DNA from: Roseibium marinum
GTDB taxonomy: Bacteria > Pseudomonadota > Alphaproteobacteria > Rhizobiales > Stappiaceae
Length of the DNA: 64,000 nt
NCBI RefSeq assembly: GCF_002906165.1
Contig: NZ_PPCN01000003.1
Location: 124,001-188,000 of the forward strand
Direction: 5' to 3'
Part shown: one piece after another, positions 63,118 through 64,000 of the stretch
Layout: every line of letters starts with the position of its first letter
Numbering within the stretch: the first letter of the stretch is position 1
Made by a program: the position numbers and the translations under genes
Notes under the pieces: generated by a model
What the model was told of the DNA's origin: nothing
Databases searched by the model: none
The model's input: only the letters and a program-made list of their open reading frames with translations

Positions 63118-64000
63118 ATGCTGGTTCGCGACCGCGCGTTTTTCGCGTCCATGTTCCTGACGATCCTGGCGGACCAGATCCTGCTTTTCCTGGTGCCGCT
63201 GGTCATCTTCCAGATTACCGGCAACGTCGCCTGGTCCGGGCTGGCGTTCTTTTTCGAGACGCTGCCGCGCTATCTCACCTTTCCCGTCGCCGGCATCCTG
63301 TGCGACCGGTTCCCGCCGGTCCAACTGCTGCGCTTCAGCCGTCTTCTGAGAGCCGCCGCCTGCGTCATCGGCATATCCGGGCAGGTGGTGTTCGGCGGGG
63401 TCTGGTGGCTGATCGGTCTTTCGGCGGTGGTGGGCATCCTGACGACGCAAGGCATGCTCGCCCTGGAATTGGTGCTGGTGCGGGCCTTTTCCGACCAGCG
63501 GTTCGAAAAGGTGGCAAGCTACGGCCAACTGGCCTCGCAGATGGGCGTGATGCTCGCCCCGCTGGTTGCCGCCTATCTGATGATCTTCTGGCCGTGGGAG
63601 GCGGTAGTGGTCGTTGCGACGGCGCTCTTCGTTCTCGCCGACGTCGCGTTTATGTTCTGGCCGGGGCAGGCCCGCATGGAAACGCTGCCTCCGGCGCGCA
63701 AACAGCGCCATCCCGTAGCGGATCTCAAACACGCGCTGCTGCTTGTCTGGCGTCTGCCGGGCCTGATGCGGGCCATCCTGCAGGCGTCCGGCGTCAACCT
63801 GATCATCGGCGCCACGCTGGCCACGGCGGCGGCGATGATGACCGGGTTCTTTGCGCAGAGCGAACAGACCTACGCATGGCTGCAGGTCGGCGGGGCCGTG
63901 GCGACGCTCGCGGTCCTGAGCCTGACCGCTCATGTGCATCTCGGTCTCGCGACGCTTGGCCGGACCTCCTATGCCCTGATCTGCTTCGGCGCGGTTCTGA
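63118..64000 (+). CDS. MFS transporter (partial)
   Basis: Starts with ATG at 63118 and runs open to the right edge; 294 codons are visible. The N-terminus MLVRDRAFFASMFLTILADQ, the first-loop region LPRYLTFPVAGILCDRFPPV, and at least eight hydrophobic segments place it in the MFS, enterobactin-exporter or YfiS/MFS_3-like branch. No in-frame ATG, GTG or TTG lies between 63031 (after a stop) and 63118, which fixes the start, although its ribosome site is weak. Substrate unknown. Confidence 0.85.
   Translation, partial: MLVRDRAFFASMFLTILADQILLFLVPLVIFQITGNVAWSGLAFFFETLPRYLTFPVAGILCDRFPPVQLLRFSRLLRAAACVIGISGQVVFGGVWWLIGLSAVVGILTTQGMLALELVLVRAFSDQRFEKVASYGQLASQMGVMLAPLVAAYLMIFWPWEAVVVVATALFVLADVAFMFWPGQARMETLPPARKQRHPVADLKHALLLVWRLPGLMRAILQASGVNLIIGATLATAAAMMTGFFAQSEQTYAWLQVGGAVATLAVLSLTAHVHLGLATLGRTSYALICFGAVL

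Overview
The window is high-GC chromosomal DNA from an alphaproteobacterium. The best fit is the order Hyphomicrobiales, possibly a marine Stappiaceae such as Roseibium/Labrenzia; this is inferred from gene order and protein style, not from a search. The main evidence is the run murA - DUF2948 - hisD - UPF0262 - low-MW phosphatase - infA - maf - yacG - tRNA-Phe, the minCDE operon, and a gbpR/chvE/gguABC sugar locus laid out as in Agrobacterium.

Layout. 1-3.3 kb: a leftward set with a TctC-type solute-binding protein (cut by the window edge) and a two-subunit class I fumarase/tartrate dehydratase, divergent from a MaoC-like hydratase. 3.3-6.6 kb: a small accessory segment between the hydratase gene and the 3' end of tRNA-Thr. 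It holds a decayed type I methyltransferase gene (hsdM, with a frameshift, a nonsense codon and a 3' truncation), a TIR-domain protein and a PD-(D/E)XK nuclease fused to an EVE/PUA-like domain. This is the best candidate here for an uncharacterised defence system. 7.1-15.6 kb: conserved housekeeping block. 15.6-25 kb: accessory metabolism, with a stand-alone amino-acid adenylation enzyme, a TPP enzyme with a divergent IclR regulator, a LodA/LodB-like quinoprotein oxidase pair with a Tat signal, and a DASS dicarboxylate transporter.

25-48.6 kb is a sugar-catabolism region with three complete CUT2-type ABC importers. (1) gbpR, chvE, gguA, gguB and gguC, continuing into L-arabinonate dehydratase, a sugar 1-dehydrogenase and an alpha-ketoglutarate-semialdehyde dehydrogenase: most of a non-phosphorylative L-arabinose pathway. 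(2) A ytfQ-ytfR-ytfT-yjfF-like system ending in a GntR regulator. (3) An ATPase-permease-binding protein operon followed by a sugar isomerase/epimerase and a Gfo/Idh/MocA dehydrogenase, divergent from a LacI regulator with three phased operator-like palindromes between them. Strong hairpins lie just downstream of all three binding-protein genes.

48.6-64 kb: DUF2585, prfC, a small unknown gene, minEDC, a small HTH-like protein, an EamA transporter, an ABC-2 exporter (adaptor, ATPase, permease), an orphan ParA-like ATPase, a secreted alpha/beta hydrolase, a LysR regulator divergent from a methyltransferase, and an MFS transporter cut by the right edge. No rRNA, CRISPR array, complete IS element or integrase gene was seen.
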